Assembly (NCBI GenBank): GCA_021030905.1
Contig: JAGFMI010000007.1
Coordinates: 434,001-498,000, forward strand
Source: Pyrenula massariospora
Taxonomy: Eukaryota; Ascomycota; Eurotiomycetes; Pyrenulales; Pyrenulaceae
Length of the DNA: 64,000 nucleotides
Reading direction: 5' to 3'
Shown: positions 52,486-62,826 of the stretch, one piece after another
How positions within the stretch are numbered: position 1 is the stretch's first letter
Layout of the letters: every line of letters starts with the position of its first letter
Position numbers and translations under genes: made by a program
The notes under the pieces: generated by a model
Databases searched by the model: none
What the model saw: only the letters and a program-made list of their open reading frames with translations
What the model was told of the DNA's origin: nothing

Positions 52486-53049
52486 CTATGATGATTCACC
52501 TTCCGAATCGTCCTGTTTCTTTACTTTCTTTTCGGTAAAATCCCACTTGACCCCATCTTGCTTTTCAGATTTTTTCCCTTTGGATTCACCTTCTGGATCG
52601 CCCTGTTTCTGTACTTCTTCGGTAAACTCCCACTTGTCTCCATCTTGCTTTTTCGATTTTTTCCCTTTAACCAGAGGTTTGAAGTGCATCGGGCGGCTTG
52701 GTTTTCCACCCTTCGCGATGTCCTTTACGAACCATTGGGGCGCGTTTTTGTATATGTCTCCATGTAATGCCTCCGATTCTTCGCCATCAAGCTCACTTCT
52801 GTAATAAAGAGTGTCAGCGGCAAACTCGAACTTATTTGGTTCGCCGGCTTCGGGTTGGCCATCATATTTCGCTTTGAAGACCGGTTTGTCTCTAGTCTTA
52901 TTGTTCTTGTCATTGCGGATACAGTTCGTGCTTGCTATTTGCGCTTGACGGTCGTAAGAAGAATTTTGCGCAGAGTCTTCATCGTTTTCCGTCTGCCTTA
53001 AAATATTCTCCGCCTTTTGATTGATCGATTTCTTATGACATGTCGCCAT
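52486..53049 (-). CDS. Hypothetical charged protein with C-terminal repeat
   Basis: 187 aa from the first ATG. The frame stays open upstream to about 53322 but without an ATG, so an upstream exon is possible. No family recognised. The middle (KPVFKAKYDGQPEAGEPNKF, YRSELDGEESEALHGDIYK) is polar. The end consists of two copies of about 29 residues, each beginning KGKKS-KQDG, then KW-FTE and a Gly/Glu-rich tail. Lys- and Asp-rich throughout, no signal or membrane segment. Confidence 0.5.
   Translation of the reverse strand: MATCHKKSINQKAENILRQTENDEDSAQNSSYDRQAQIASTNCIRNDKNNKTRDKPVFKAKYDGQPEAGEPNKFEFAADTLYYRSELDGEESEALHGDIYKNAPQWFVKDIAKGGKPSRPMHFKPLVKGKKSKKQDGDKWEFTEEVQKQGDPEGESKGKKSEKQDGVKWDFTEKKVKKQDDSEGESS
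52489..52668 (-). repeat. Two-copy coding repeat, about 87-93 bp units
   Basis: Units about 52582-52668 and 52489-52581 encode the KGKKS(K/E)KQDG...KW(E/D)FTE module of the hypothetical protein above. Differences between the copies are mostly substitutions. Confidence 0.7.
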
Positions 53050-54449
53050 ATTTGTGGTGTGCCTATCCTTGTCTAAACAGTTCGTCACAATAGAAGACAA
53101 GGTTCCGCTGAAGCTATTGAGGATGAGAAGCTGAAGATTGCTTTTCACACTTTCCAATCCTGTGAATGTGCTGTGAGTTCTCTCTTCTGCCCTTTGCCTT
53201 GCCCACAACCAATACCAAAAGCTCTTTAAGAAATTGCTTGACGTATAGCCAAGATACTCGAAAAGAAGTCTTCGAACAAAATAATATGCGCCTTGATGTG
53301 CTCTAAATAAACTTCTATACACGATGTTTGCAGGTTTGGGTTGTTACCAATTGAATCGACGATGGATGCCAGCGATCTCAAGTTTTCTCCCTTTTCTCAA
53401 TAGTACTGACATCCTTTGAGTCTTCAACAGCTGTTTGGATCGAGGAGATGACGCGGCATATGTATGCGCAGAGATGTGATGTGCTAGAAATAGCCCCGAG
53501 AATCTCTAATCCTGACATTGCGGTACATTGTTTCAGCTAGACTGGCATCCCAAGAACTAGAAATCCTACTCGTAGCTCATGAATCTACCGAGGTGGCGAG
53601 ACTGCACACCTATCTAACAAACTTCCGCTGCAGCATGATGTAGCTGCTGCCCCTCACTACCCTCAAAATTCGCCTTATCGATTGCCTTGTACGACATATT
53701 CAAGCCTTGCGCAAGGCTACGATTACAAATCTCTGAGATTTGTGATTTTGCTCATCCTAGGACATCGTAAGTGAATTTCAAAGAAATTATGCAGTTTGCC
53801 TAAGTTTCAATCACCGAAAGTAGAAAGTTCTGCGGTGACTGACATACTCTTATTGTTTTGCAGAAGTTTGCCAAGCATACTGCAGAGCCTTATCTATATC
53901 AGACGACCGGATTGGTCAGCAAAGGTCTAAGCCTCCGGCTGGCAACGGTACCCTCGATTTGACACACATGGTCCCTGATGTACATCACAACTAGTTCAGC
54001 CGCTTCTAGCCGTGATATGTCTACTAAGTCCCTTGGTGCCTACATGCTACGGCGATATGTGCTCCCAGACTTTACGCTCTAGCCAAGCGGACGAAGAAGA
54101 AATCAGCATTAGCTTACTTCCGATTCTTCAAGCAGCTCTGATGAATCAGACCAAAGATGTAATTTCGTTGACCGTCCAAATCGAGCCAGCATATTTGGAG
54201 GGATCAGATTGACCGGTGACCAAGGCTACCAACATAACGGTCACATCTATGACTGGAGAAAGTATCGCCTGAATTTCGACTTTCAAAAAGCACTTGAGTT
54301 TTTAAAGAAATGTGTTATCATAGCATTGTCTCCAGGCTTTACTGGGCTCATCATTACCAGCGCTACCGGATCTGTCAGTACCCTCACTTGCATAATACGT
54401 ATTTCCAAATGCTGACCTACCCTCTGGGATAGATCGAAGCATACCTCTA
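53050..54449. other. Intergenic region with dyad symmetries and unassembled open frames
   Basis: About 1.4 kb. Holds two perfect palindromes at 53703-53745. Plus-strand open fragments at about 54012-54415 (one containing SPGFTGLIITSATGS) may be exons of the Cys-rich gene that follows, but no splice path with agreeing phases could be fixed. Confidence 0.4.
53703..53745. repeat. Two adjacent perfect palindromes
   Basis: 53703-53718 AGCCTTGCGCAAGGCT is a 16-bp perfect palindrome. 53725-53743 is ACAAATCTC, one base, GAGATTTGT, a 9-bp inverted repeat with a single-base centre. Only six bases separate them. Could be protein-binding sites or element debris. Confidence 0.8.
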
Positions 54450-54733
54450 CAGAACTACCAGATCCAACCTCTACAGAGTCACCAGATCCAATCTCTACTT
54501 CCTCCTGCGAACCGAATCATTGCACCACAGATGCACCAGGATACTGCCAGGTGTTGACAACTTCTGATATCTTCACTACAACGGCCACCTGCTTCGAGGG
54601 CTTTGTAGGATGGAAGTGCATGAACGGCGATGACTGCTTTGGTACACTTACATGCGCCCCATTTGGCCTCGCATGCGGTCACTGTGAAGGCTGCGAGAAA
54701 TGGTCAACAGCCACTGGCCATCCAGTTGGCTGA
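54450..54733 (+). CDS. Cys-rich open frame, probable 3' exon of an unassembled gene
   Basis: Open frame of about 95 codons ending at a stop at 54733. It begins with a Ser/Thr/Pro/Glu linker (two copies of a PDP-STES-like unit), then SCEPNHCTTDAPGYC, TTATCFEGFVGWKCMNGDDC, FGTLTCAPFGLACGHCEGC: ten or more Cys, as in secreted or surface proteins. No start codon lies in this piece, so earlier exons (perhaps from about 54012) are needed. Family not recognised. Confidence 0.4.
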
Positions 54734-54984
54734 AACCTAACAAGAGTTTGGATCTATGGACATCAGCTGGGGATTTGCCTTTAATATTCCGGTTGCTATG
54801 GCCCTGGGTCTTAGTAGGCAATGTTGCGCCATTGCGCAAAGCTTGGTATTGCGTTCTACCATGGTACGGAGAGACTGGCGGACCTCCGACACCCGCATCT
54901 GCACCTCCTATAAATCTCCCCTGCTCTTACGCTTTCCTCTGTCCTTCTTTCTTGATCACGTTCATGACAATATTTTCCCTCAAC

Positions 54985-55617
54985 ATGGCTTCGGAACGCT
55001 TTATTCCTGACGATACTAGAGACAGTAGGCCAGCTGTTCCATTGCTTCCTACACATAACTCTGATTGTCGTTCGTCGTCTGCGGATCAGTCTCAAAATCA
55101 GAATCTCGAGCGCAGGTCCACTCCACAGAAACGCAAGAAATTGGCGCTTGAATTACACCAGGTCTTGTTCTCAGCCATGATGGTTGCAATGACTCCAGGT
55201 ATCATAATTCAGTTTTTCACGAACTTCGAATCCAACTGGACCTGGATCAAAATAGCCGACCAAATGCTCATCCTCTTAATCGCGCTCTTCATGTCCACAC
55301 TCGTCGAAACAGCCCTGTTAAGGATCGATCTTAGAAATAAACTTGGTCTCTCTCGAGACGGGGAGAAGCGACTACAGCTACTTATAACCTGGCTGGTCTT
55401 AGGCTGCATGATGCCAATCGTCATAATTGCGCTGCCAGGCAGGCCGCAGCCTCAACCGATACCTGTCACATTTACAAACGGCCCTCTGCCTTCACATCTG
55501 CGACCATGCGACCTGTCGAAGTTTCTTCCTCAACCTGTCTTAGAAGAATTCTACACGGTAAAGGAGGTTTTTTGGGAGTGGAATCGAAAAACGAGATCCG
55601 ATTATGCGCTCGATTAG
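54985..55617 (+). CDS. Small membrane protein, unknown function
   Basis: 210 aa from the ATG at 54985. The frame extends upstream to 54700 with less natural composition. A polar Ser/Arg-rich N-terminus of about 60 residues is followed by three hydrophobic segments (LFSAMMVAMTPGIIIQFF; QMLILLIALFMSTLVETALL; LLITWLVLGCMMPIVIIALP) and a Pro-rich tail. No family recognised. It may belong with the membrane and Cys-rich genes to its left, but no evidence links them. Confidence 0.55.
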   Translation: MASERFIPDDTRDSRPAVPLLPTHNSDCRSSSADQSQNQNLERRSTPQKRKKLALELHQVLFSAMMVAMTPGIIIQFFTNFESNWTWIKIADQMLILLIALFMSTLVETALLRIDLRNKLGLSRDGEKRLQLLITWLVLGCMMPIVIIALPGRPQPQPIPVTFTNGPLPSHLRPCDLSKFLPQPVLEEFYTVKEVFWEWNRKTRSDYALD

Positions 55618-56683
55618 GGAGACATCTATGTACGGAGCGGCCGTCTCTTTGAGCTGTGCCTATTCTTTATCAGGGGTAATGAGATCTCAAACCCATATAT
55701 CTTAGACCTCCCCACGACACAATACGAGCAAAGAACACAGCTGCGGGCAGTGTTTGAACGCTCAGTGTGCTAAACCATACCATTGCAGTGAGGATATGAG
55801 GTGCACACCCTTACTATTATCAGTACAGTCCAACAACGATATAAAACAGTGGCGTGCAGGGAGGATTCAGAATAGAAGAACATACTATGCTTAACCTTCA
55901 TTGCCTTCAAAACCCTCTCTCTATGCCTCTACCGCTTAAATGAGGGATTGAATAGAGGAAGTGTCAAGCAGACCAATGCACCAAAAGACCGGCCGTAATG
56001 GCCAAATAGATAGCCTGCTATTTGTTCGACAGGAGAGCATCGGATCGACTTTCATTGCTGCGAGGACTCCCCTCTCTTCGCATCCCCCAACGCCCGAATA
56101 GATTTAGAATACATAAACGAATAACCACCAAGGTCTACGGTACAGCACGGATTTTAAGTAGTTGGAGGTTCGAGCTGTGCAGCCTTCGTGGGTTCAAGAA
56201 CTGGGTGGAGGGTATGTACAGAGCAGCTTAGAAATATAAAGACAAGGGGGGTTTATTCGTTGTGTTAATTATTCGCCGTTCTGGTAACGCCGTTCTAGAG
56301 TCTTTGACGTTACACTATGCTGATAGGAGCGATGACATTCATGCTGTTGTACAGTGAGATAGGGCAGGTTACCGCAGTACCAATGCACTCATGGACTCAG
56401 ATCGGATGGGCGGTTAGATACTGGGAGGCCTTCATGTTGACTCTTACGCAGTCTTGTTACGCTGTGATGAGATTTCAAGACTATGCTGTAGAGTAAGTAA
56501 ATTGGCTTACTTAGGATTCTAAAAGTCTCAGCCTCACGCAAGCTAACGAGGCATCTTGCGGTACACTATCTCTTCTCAACCCGAATCAAAAGCCGGTGGC
56601 GACTCTGCTCAGCAACCCCAATAGCTACACTCTCTCACTATATTTCTTATCCAACATTTCCTATCACCTCCCAGCTCCACAAA
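55618..56683. other. Intergenic region between convergent genes
   Basis: About 1.07 kb, no gene seen. Confidence 0.5.
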
Positions 56684-58472
56684 TCACCTCGTCCTCTCCC
56701 CGCCGCCCCCAGACCTCCGCATATACACCCCTAAAACCCCTACCGCAACCACCGTCACCGCCCCCGCCACAACAACAAGCACATAAACGCTCGCCATGCT
56801 CTCCAGTATCGCCCTCAGCGCCTCCCCCCTCGTCCGCTCATCCAAGCTTGCGAGATCCTCACTCCCCACCCCCGCCACCACGCGCAGCACCCGCACATCG
56901 CCCGGCAAGATGCGCCGCAGCCTCCCCACCGCCCGATTCAAAAACACCGCATTCGCCACCCCCAGCGTCACCGCGGGGGCCGCCAGCTGCGCGCCCGTGA
57001 TCAGCCCCACCGCGGCCGGGATCCGCGCGGGCTCGACGAAGGTCTGCGCCGCGTGGAAGGGCAGCTGGATGTAGGCGCCGGCGCCGGCGCCGACGAGCAC
57101 ACTATAGCCGTAGACGCGGGCGGCGGGGGTGTGGTGGGTGTTGGAGAGGGTGGAGAGGAGGGCGCCGCCGAGGAGGACGAGGGTGCCGCCGTAGAGGAAG
57201 AGAGGGAGCCAGTGGGTGCGTTTGGTGGCGACGAGGAGGGCGGTGAGCTGGACGGTGAGGACTAGGGTGCAGATGAAGGGGAGGAGGTAGAGGCCGGCTT
57301 TGAGGGGGGAGGTGCCGTGGAGGTATTGGAAGCTAGGGGTTTTGTTAGGGTCTGGGGGAGGGGAGGGGAGGGGGGAGGGTTGGAGGGGGAGGATTGTGTG
57401 CATGGATGGTACTTACTAGAGAGGGATAAAGTAGATGGGGAGGAAGCAGGCTGTTGCTGAGCATGTCTCACAGACGAAGATGGATAGGATGTTGAGGTTC
57501 TTTAGCAGGCTGATGGGGAGGACTGGATGCTTTGTGAAGAGGCTCAGTGCTTGCTGGAGGCCAAAGGTAAGCGTGCAAACGCCTGCCACAACAAATAACG
57601 CGATCGTACGGGCAGAATCCCACGCGTACACCACGCCGCCGAAGCATATGCCCATGATCAGCGAGGTCGCCGCCCCCGCCAGGAGAGCCACCCCGACCCA
57701 ATCGACATTCTTGAGCCGCTGCTTCGCAGTGGCGCTTGGCTGCGGATCAATCGAAGGGATTAGAAAGATGTAGACTGGCGCACATGCCGCCCCAACGCAG
57801 AGGTTGATATAGAACCCCCATCGCCATGTCGCGTGAAGAGCAAATGCACCCCCGATGACTGGTCCCAAGACAGTCCCGATTCCCCAAGTGATCCCAGGAA
57901 TACCCATATAGAGAGCGCGTTTCTTCTCCTCGGTCATGAGGGAGAGTAGCGTCAAGACGCCAGTGTACATCCCGGCACCTCCTACGCCGCAGATGGCTCG
58001 GCCGGCGATGAGAACGGACTCAGATGGTGCTGCGCCGCAGACTGCGGAGCCGATCTCGAAAATGAGAACGCAGAGGATGAAAACCCATTTGGCATCGAAG
58101 TGGCTATAGACTTGTCCCCTGTGATTGAGTGGCTTGCTGTTAGATTTTCGTAGGACTTCTATAGCCGCTATAATGAATGACTTGCCATGACAGTACAGTT
58201 GCGGCAGCGCCTAAGAAGAATGCCACTGAGTTCCACGCCAGTTTATCAATGGCGTGGAATTCATCGACAAAGGTGGCTTGAATGTCGGCGACGATGGTGC
58301 CATCGAGACCCCAGAGGAAGGTAGCTGAAATGAGTGCGAGGACAACAAGCAGCAGGCGGATACCGTGGATCGAAGTGTTCGAGCTCTGCTGCTCATCACT
58401 GTCGTCAAAATGCGAATTGGTCTTCTCAGAATCGTAATGTGGCAGAGCAGTTGCCTTCTCTGCGTCTTCCAT
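56684..58472 (-). CDS. MFS transporter, drug:H+ antiporter type
   Basis: Membrane transporter of about 545 aa. Exons: 58186-58472, 57417-58118, 56684-57332. The first intron (58119-58185) uses a GC donor (GCAAGT) with AG acceptor: only this gives LSWGQVYSHFDAKWVF, a conserved transporter reading. The second intron is 57333-57416 (GTAAGT; phases agree). After a polar N-terminus, LLLVVLALISATFLWGLDGT IVADI starts helix 1 with the DGTIVA motif. GRAICGVGGAGMYTG matches helix 4 and GITWGIGTVLGPVIGGAFA is the antiporter motif C. At least 12, more likely 14, helices. DHA2-like family members export toxins and metabolites (family knowledge). The substrate here is unknown. It is next to and codirectional with the NO synthase gene. 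Confidence 0.9.
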
Positions 58473-59438
58473 GGTGGGAACAATGGGGTTGTCTCAGTCA
58501 AAGGAGACCATCGACGCAGACGCATATATTCTCATTGGAAAGGCTATGTGTCACACCATGGACAGGAACTTCTTCTCACAAGAGACCAGCGCAAGGAAGA
58601 GAGCATCCCCAACGTTGAAGGGACTCCCTCGCTGTAGTCCGCTCATCCCTGCTGGAAGATCTACGATTCGTTAGACTGCGTATCTGCGCAAGTAACTCAA
58701 ATTTTGGACACCCACATGAGTCCTGCAAAGTCAGTGAACTGAGCGTGGCCGCAATCATTGGAGTTCTATAACCGAAGTAGGTGCCGAGTAGGTTGGGCGA
58801 GTCAGTGTGCGTCGCTTGGCGTGAGACAAAGGTTCACGGCGAGCAAAAGCAGCAATTTCTGCATCTGCACAATGCTCCCGAACTCTAAAATGAACGTCTT
58901 TGAAATTTAAAGGCGACCAGTTCGAGTCAGTCACGGATGTAAAAGTCTTGTACGAAGGTGAGGTTTCGCGAGGCTAAATTAACCTGAACTCTATCCCACT
59001 TTTTGTGAGGCGGAAGAGCCGGCAACTATCTTCCTCGTACCAACCCTTCGGTCTGTTCAGCGATACCCACGCAGGATAAGCTTTCAGGTAGCAAGAAGAG
59101 AGTGTAGAGGTGTGCATAGACTTTCGGCTGTGAGCCCAGACTTTTCGCTAGGAACATCACCCGGCGGAGACCGGTCTCATTTAGGCTGGGGAGGATACAT
59201 GCACGGATCGGCCCGCACGCCTTAGGAAGGTTCGTGACAGCCGATCGTTGCACAATCTACCGAGGGCTGGTAGTAGGATGGTTGTCGCTTGTTCTTCCCC
59301 AATGGGTTTCTATGGTATTCTAGTTTCTAACAGATGCATGCCCGATAAATCCATGACTCGATGTTTTCACATCTCGTCCAGCAGTACATGTCCCGATGTC
59401 TCACCAGGGGCACGGCAGTTAAGTACATCCCTCTTTTC
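58473..59438. other. Intergenic region, MFS promoter
   Basis: About 970 bp between the MFS start and the NO synthase stop, both minus strand. No gene seen. Confidence 0.5.
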
Positions 59439-62400
59439 TTAGCCCGCATGAAAGCTATCCTGAATGTACCGCTCTCCTAGTGCTCTCCTGACATCACAAC
59501 CAACCACCGCGCTGAGGTCAACCGCGACAGCCTCCGACGTCATCAGATTTGCGCACACAAAGATGTACGCACCATTCTTAATCTTGGCCACGATCTTTTC
59601 GCGTACACCAGGCTGGAACACCTTGTCCTGAGCGCGGACTCTGTGCTCATTGCTAGGCGTCAGAAAAAGCATGTCCAGTAAATTGCATGAGATGGCTTCA
59701 GCTAGACCTTCTTGGATGAGCTGCGTATCTGTAGGGCGAAAGCCAATGAAGAGGCTGATCTGATTTTCAAACGGGTGACGACGCTCACCATGAGCATTTC
59801 GGACCTGTTGCGCACGAGAACGGAGAAGGCTCTGCATGGGAGCGAAGCCGGAGCCGGTGATAAAGGCCACAAGAGGTGCACATGTCGGATCGCAGAGTTT
59901 TCGGAGAGGTATAGCTGGTTCAATCCGGCATCTAATGTTGACCCCAGGTTTAGCGGAATTGAGAAACTTCTCGCTAAACTTGCCGTTGCGTTTAAGTTGA
60001 ACGAGAAGCTCAAGCTTGGACTTTGATATGCCTAGGTTGCTGGCATCTGGGATTGAAGCAACTGAAAAGGTTCTTGGATTAATTGTAGGCATGCTGATGA
60101 GAATGTCATCGACGCTGACCTTTCTTTGCCATCCCAAGGGCAATGCGCGAAGGACTTCTGTCACCGGTAGCCTGCAGATTGTGTTCGTATCAAAAATTCC
60201 AAGCTTTTCTATCCAGCCAGTTTCTGCAAATGGTTTTTGCAGCTCCACAAAATCTTGAAGGAATTCGAAATAAGTCACGTTGTCAAGGCTTGTCATTTTG
60301 TCATACGCTCTCTTTCCTAATGTTCGAAGGAGCTTTTTCACTTGTCGATCCTCGTTAGGCACAAGAACTAGCAGATGATCCATCGCTGTGTAGGGCTCGC
60401 AGGTTTGTAAAACAACCTTCCTAAGACCGCGATGAATGTCTGCAGATATGAGCTGAAATCGCTGATACGACCGAACTGTTGTCTTCAAAACCTCAGTACG
60501 TGGCTTCTTGTCGATAAGGTCCTGATGAAAGCCGTCGACTTCAGCATCTGGGCCGCATATCTTCTGTGGTAGATTCTTCATCCAAGAATCCAGGGCTTTC
60601 CACGGTGGGCTTTCCTTCGCATTATCACCCTCCGCGTAGCCCTCACCTAACGAATTGAAACCTGCATCTTTGAAAAGACTATGAAGACTTCGAGCCGCGC
60701 CGTTGAAAGAGTCTGCGTAAGAGCTATCGCCGTTACCAAAGACGACAAAGCGCGATTTCGCATCTCGAGCTATTCGAAGGGTTTCAACCGCTTTCTGTCC
60801 ATTCGATGGTACATCACCTCGACCGGTTGAGCTGGAAATAACGATAATGATATCATCCGATGTTAGTGCCGCCAAATCTAATGAGTCTAATGGCAAAGTA
60901 GGTCGAATTTCCAGCTTTAAATCATCGAAGTTAAAAGTGTTATGCAAGAAGTCTTGGACAGCATTGGCAAGCTTGACGGCAATGGTCCCAGAGCTGCAAT
61001 AGAAGACAAAGATCCGGGCTTTGGCTTTTGTGTTGTGCGGACTACTAGTCTTAGAGTCCAGATCTTTGTTTTTGCTTGACTGTTGAGGCATGCTCCAGCA
61101 TCCACGTCGCCGTCGTTTCCACGCTTTGACTGGATCTTCTCGATGGCGGCAGATCATAGGCTTCGGCTGATAGTGAGGGGAGCCTCCTCGATGCCAAATC
61201 GGAACGATGGATCCCTGCGGTGGAGCAAGCCAATATGGATCGGCGGGAAGACGAAATCCGTACTTATTGAAGTGATCGTTGTCAAATTGACAGTAATTTG
61301 AGGATGCAGTCAATGTGTCTGACATTCGGACACCATCTTGTACGAAGGAGTAATGTACTGCAAAATTGAGCTCTGCTTGAGCACGGGACTATCCTTCCTG
61401 TAAGCTTCAACGACGTAACCAAGAATAACAATCCTCACGAGCATTGCAAGGCGTTCATATTCGGGAAGCTGCTCCAGTGGTCTCTCAAGTTCGTTCGCGT
61501 AAAGCTCTCTTGCAAGTTCAGGAAGCACGTTGTATCGACTCTCATCCGCGAGATTGCGGACTCCTATTTCCGCATCCATGAACCTATACGCTCCATTAGA
61601 GATATATTACGCAAAAATCACGCAGCCTCACCATCCAATAAAAGGCGCAGCCGTATACTGGACACCTCCAATATCGAAACCTAATCTACTTAATGCTGGT
61701 GCAGGCACCCATCGAAGTCCTAGTTTTGCGAAAGGTATTTCGTAGCGTGGATGGCGTATATGCACCAAAGGGAAATCTTCTTCTGACAAATCTGTAATGA
61801 CTGGCTCCTCACCATCAGCCATTGTGACAAGCGGCAAAAGATCCCACTTGGTTCGAAATTTTGGAGGCTTCCATCCCAAATCAATAATGCTTGCCGTGAG
61901 ATTCGCATTTAATGGATCTCCGAGAATCGAATCATCATCGTTCGTGTACTAGCTATGCCGGTGAATTTCACAATCCATCTAAGAAACGGGCTTCACTTAC
62001 CCCCGCAAAAGCTAACAGCTGCTGATTCCAAATCATCGGACCACTTTTGCCTGCTTGTCGCGGTGGGAACACGAACACTGCTTTTTTCAGATGTCTACAA
62101 GACACTTCAAGAAGATGCATCTTACCTGTTGGCAAAATATCACCTTGATTGAATGCCTCTTTCAATTTTTGAGTCAGGATTGTGCCCATGTCAGCACTGG
62201 TCTTCATGTGCCGCAGATCGCAGAGCCTAAGGGACAAGCATTAGAATTGGTCGTCTCTTAGTTAAAAGTTGAAGAAGTTACTGTAGGCTTTGATATTGAG
62301 ACCTCATGATACATTTTCGAGAGTGCTTCCATGCAGCCTTGATACCAAATTCAAGTTCTTTGGTTGTTTGATTCCAGCTATGAGCGCTCCTATAACCAGA

Positions 62401-62826
62401 CATCTTGAAGCTTGAGGGCTTTTCACTAACAAAGCCGGTTGGTGAGTTTGGGAGCTCTATGTCGTTATGGTTGTTGATTTCTTTAAGAACTTGTATCAGC
62501 CGGCTCTGGTATTCTTCATCATCTTGGAATAGATTCTCGCGCCGAATTTGCTTCAAGAAGTCCTCGGCTTCGGCTTGTATCTGATAAAGCGGTCGATCTT
62601 TCCCCACACGCGGCTCATCTGTGTGAATCATCCGGCCGGATTGGCAAAACCTTGCAGAGCAGCCAGTTGAGGCGAGGATAGGATAATGCTCCATAATTTT
62701 GCAGTACTCTTTCATCGTGGCCGTCTGCTTGGATTGTGAAGATGTACGGTGGATTTGGCCGCCATGAAGACAAAGTAAATCTTCATCCTGGGCGTATCGG
62801 TCTTGCGAGTGGTCTGCGGAGTGCAT
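59439..62826 (-). CDS. Fungal nitric oxide synthase, oxygenase plus reductase
   Basis: Makes NO and citrulline from arginine with NADPH and O2 (family knowledge); about 1050 aa. Exons: 62282-62826, 62001-62226, 61632-61948, about 61390-61583, and about 61330 down to 59439. The first three introns (55, 52, 48 bp) have agreeing phases; the fourth junction, between 61325 and 61400, could not be fixed. Oxygenase: zinc motif C56-x4-C61; heme ligand Cys172 in SRKCIMRSQY; FVFPPRQAGKSGPMIWNQQL; GWKPPK...WDLLPLV; RHPRYE; LGLRW; GGVQYTAAPFIGW; then after the splice FMDAEIGVRN with the arginine-binding Glu (about 368); YWLAPPQGSIVP. A basic linker AWKRRRR precedes the reductase: FMN motif FYCSSGTIAVKLA, FAD motif RTFS, NADPH motifs GSGFAPMQSLLRSR and GFRPTD, end GERYIQDSFHAG. 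The FMN part lacks the long autoinhibitory insert of animal constitutive enzymes. Order and motifs exclude P450 reductase fusions. Confidence 0.93.

Noticed and set aside
59439-61325. Reductase half read as a stand-alone NADPH-P450 reductase or a P450-reductase fusion
   Set aside because: The upstream exons on the same strand splice into a NOS oxygenase domain (GWKPPK, AEIGVRN, YWLAPPQGS), not a P450; no EXXR or FxxGxxxCxG P450 motif is present.
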